NCBI GenBank assembly: GCA_964622315.1
Contig: CAZUOY010000068.1
Location: 1-7,947 of the forward strand
Source: JAYFNU01 sp964622315
Lineage (GTDB): Bacteria > Bacillota > Clostridia > Oscillospirales > Ruminococcaceae
DNA length: 7,947 bases
Direction of reading: 5' to 3'
Below are positions 6,424 through 7,947 of this stretch, one piece after another (positions within the stretch are counted from its first letter, which is position 1; every line of letters starts with the position of its first letter). The position numbers were made by a program, and so were the translations under genes. The notes beneath the pieces are model-generated. The model was given only the letters and a program-made list of their open reading frames with translations, made no database searches and had not been told where the DNA came from.

Positions 6424-7672
6424 ATTGAAACTCTCCGATATAAATTGTGTCGTCTTCTTTTACACCCTTCTCGATAAGCGCGTTGATAATTCCCGCATCA
6501 ATAAGCGCCGTTTGGAAATAAAGAAGCGAATCGTAATCCTGAACGTTTGTCTGCATGAGAATCCTTTCGAGCCACGGAGCATCAATCCTGAAGCCGTCCT
6601 CGCATTGCTCAATTGTAAAGCCCTTGCCTATTTCGGGTAGCGGTTTTACATAGCTTTTTTCAAACACCGTGACAGGGGGAAGCGTAGAGAGCATTTCTGC
6701 AACTGATTTTACCAATATGTCTGTGTTTTTCTTTGTCGCCGCACTTATCGGAATATACTTATAGCCCAGCGCTTCCACGTGGCTTTTCAGTTTCGTTTCA
6801 AGCTCACTGTCCGCCGCAATATCGCCCTTGTTTCCCGCAACAATCTGCGGACGGTCTTTAAGCTTATCGTTAAAAGCAAAAAGCTCGGCGTTTATCTTAT
6901 CGAAATCCTCTACAGGGTCACGCCCCTCTATTCCCGAAATATCTACAACGTGAACAAACATACGGCAACGTTCAACGTGACGCAGAAAATCAAAACCTAA
7001 GCCTATACCCTTTGACGCGCCCTCAATTAACCCGGGAATATCTGCCGCGACGAAGGAACCGTTGTCGGGCGACGCCACGACTCCGAGCACAGGAGAAAGC
7101 GTCGTGAAATGGTAATTCGCTATCTTGGGCTTCGCGGCACTTATTACAGATATCAGCGTTGATTTGCCTACGTTCGGAAAGCCGATAAGCCCGACGTCGG
7201 CTATGAGCTTAAGCTCAAGTATTGCGTCGTAGCTTTCGCCGTGTGTGCCCGTTTTTGCAAAGCGGGGTATCTGTCTTGTCGGCGTTGCGAAATGAGCGTT
7301 TCCAAAGCCGCCCTTGCCGCCCTTGCAGACGATAACCGCTTCGTCACCTGATAAATCCGCAAGTACTCCGCCCGTCTCCGCCTCGCGTATAACCGTTCCT
7401 CTGGGAACCTTTATTATAAGGTCTTCACCCGCCTTGCCTGAACAGTTTTTGCCTGTTCCATGCTCGCCGTCTCCCGCTTTAAACTTGCGTTTATATTTGA
7501 AATCCAACAGCGTGGAAAGGTTGTTGTCAACAACAAAAACAATGTTTCCGCCGCGTCCGCCGTCGCCGCCGTCGGGTCCGCCCGCCGCCACATATTTCTC
7601 ACGGTGGAACGCAACCGCGCCGTCACCGCCGTTTCCCGCTTCAAGCCTTACCTTCGCTTTATCTACAAACAT
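6407..7672 (-). CDS. obg: GTPase Obg/CgtA
   Basis: This 421-residue, full-length protein has the three Obg-family domains. The glycine-rich Obg fold (about 1-158) starts MFVDKAKVRLEAGNGGDG. The GTPase domain shows G1 GFPNVGKST (164-172), the TTL of G2 (190-192), G3 DIPG (211-214), G4 NKGD (281-284) and G5 SAA (310-312). The C-terminal OCT domain spans about 348-421, a form present in many Firmicutes Obg proteins. Obg binds GTP/GDP/ppGpp, associates with the 50S subunit, and is essential for large-subunit assembly, with links to stress and sporulation control in Bacillus. The ATG at 7672 has GAAAGG 8 nt upstream (7681-7686). It follows rpmA after 57 nt, with a terminator between them that probably lowers rather than abolishes transcription into obg, and it overlaps mrnC at its 3' end. 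Confidence 0.98.
   Translation of the reverse strand: MFVDKAKVRLEAGNGGDGAVAFHREKYVAAGGPDGGDGGRGGNIVFVVDNNLSTLLDFKYKRKFKAGDGEHGTGKNCSGKAGEDLIIKVPRGTVIREAETGGVLADLSGDEAVIVCKGGKGGFGNAHFATPTRQIPRFAKTGTHGESYDAILELKLIADVGLIGFPNVGKSTLISVISAAKPKIANYHFTTLSPVLGVVASPDNGSFVAADIPGLIEGASKGIGLGFDFLRHVERCRMFVHVVDISGIEGRDPVEDFDKINAELFAFNDKLKDRPQIVAGNKGDIAADSELETKLKSHVEALGYKYIPISAATKKNTDILVKSVAEMLSTLPPVTVFEKSYVKPLPEIGKGFTIEQCEDGFRIDAPWLERILMQTNVQDYDSLLYFQTALIDAGIINALIEKGVKEDDTIYIGEFQFDYVV
6431..6436 (-). promoter_or_regulatory. mrnC: Ribosome-binding site deciding the mrnC start
   Basis: GGAGAG on the minus strand lies inside the obg coding sequence, 7 nt before TTG (6421-6423) and 13 nt before the in-frame ATG (6415-6417). 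The spacing favours the rare TTG start, which would add Met-Ile to the protein and keep synthesis low. Use of the ATG cannot be excluded. Confidence 0.55.
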
Positions 7673-7685
7673 CCGCTTAACCTTT

Positions 7686-7721
7686 CAAAATAAAACAAAA
7701 TCCCGAGCAGATTTGCCCGGG
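7686..7721 (-). terminator. Intrinsic (probably partial) terminator between rpmA and obg
   Basis: Eight bases after the rpmA stop codon, minus-strand CCCGGGCA pairs fully with UGCUCGGG (one G-U) around an AAUC loop (7721-7702). It is followed by AUUUUGUUUUAUUUU. The interrupted U-tract is that of a moderate intrinsic terminator. No separate promoter for obg is evident between it and the ATG, only the SD, so it may set a step-down from abundant bL27 to scarce Obg/Mini-III. Confidence 0.85.
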
Positions 7722-7729
7722 AAATGTTG

Positions 7730-7947
7730 TTACTGTATTATGTTTACCTTCTTGCGGTCCTTGCCAAACCTTGTGAACTTGACAGTGCCGTCTGTAAGAG
7801 CAAACAACGTGTCGTCGTTTCCTATGCCCACATTCTCACCCGGGTGAATATGCGTGCCGCGCTGACGAACAAGAATGTTGCCGGCGAGAACCGCCTGACC
7901 ATCCGCTTTTTTAACGCCGAGGCGCTTGGACTCGGAATCGCGTCCGT
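7730..7947 (-). CDS. rpmA: 50S ribosomal protein bL27 (partial, N-terminus beyond the right edge)
   Basis: The last 71 codons and the stop are present. The visible protein begins GRDSESKRLGVKK and contains the hallmark bL27 stretch ILVRQRGTHIHPGENVGIG (24-42). It ends with a basic tail, RFGKDRKKVNIIQ. bL27 sits at the peptidyl-transferase side of the large subunit, and its N-terminal tail reaches toward the tRNA acceptor ends. In Firmicutes that tail is made with a short extension removed by the Prp protease; that part, and any rplU or prp gene usual upstream, lies outside the window. The order bL27 then Obg is a common bacterial arrangement. Confidence 0.97.
   Translation of the reverse strand, partial: GRDSESKRLGVKKADGQAVLAGNILVRQRGTHIHPGENVGIGNDDTLFALTDGTVKFTRFGKDRKKVNIIQ

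Noticed and set aside
7314..7847. A 177-codon plus-strand frame across obg, the terminator and rpmA
   Set aside because: It crosses two well-identified minus-strand genes and their terminator, and its Pro/Ser-rich sequence mirrors the Gly-rich Obg domain.

Overview
The window looks like chromosomal DNA of a Clostridia-type member of the Bacillota (Firmicutes). The evidence is a T-box leader RNA, strong Shine-Dalgarno sequences, bL27 followed by Obg and Mini-ribonuclease III, a YebC-family gene, and a MarR-linked pair of ABC half-exporters of a kind common in Clostridia. Genus and species cannot be read from this sequence. I see no insertion sequence, prophage, CRISPR array or tRNA/rRNA gene.

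All but one of the genes lie on the minus strand, so transcription mostly runs from high to low coordinates. In that direction the window opens with the 3' part of rpmA (bL27, cut by the right edge), an intrinsic terminator, obg (ribosome-assembly GTPase) and mrnC (Mini-III, 23S rRNA maturation), which overlaps the end of obg. These three form a ribosome-biogenesis block. A small plus-strand gene (5715-5963) then converges on mrnC. It encodes an 82-residue, very Asn/Ser/Gln/Lys/Arg-rich repeat protein that I cannot assign to a family, and its terminator lies inside the 3' end of mrnC. Divergent from it is yebC, a translation- or transcription-related factor.

Next comes an efflux module: a MarR-family regulator and two ABC half-transporters, packed as marR, ABC subunit 1 and ABC subunit 2 with 11-nt and minus 4-nt junctions. 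In subunit 1 the catalytic Walker B glutamate is Asp and the H-loop His is Gln, while subunit 2 keeps both. This is the pattern of an asymmetric heterodimeric exporter with one degenerate ATP site. Subunit 1 also carries an unusually long (about 165-residue) predicted external loop between TM1 and TM2. Upstream of marR is a dense palindrome cluster overlapping the predicted promoter. It is probably the MarR operator, and its minus-strand RNA could also fold into a terminator-like hairpin.

At the left edge, directly behind the second ABC gene, a near-consensus promoter drives the 5' part of a T-box riboswitch whose likely specifier is CUC (Leu). The regulated gene lies beyond position 1.

Most of the window is ordinary core genome. 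The parts least explained are the low-complexity protein at 5715-5963 and the combined operator/hairpin at 4740-4786.
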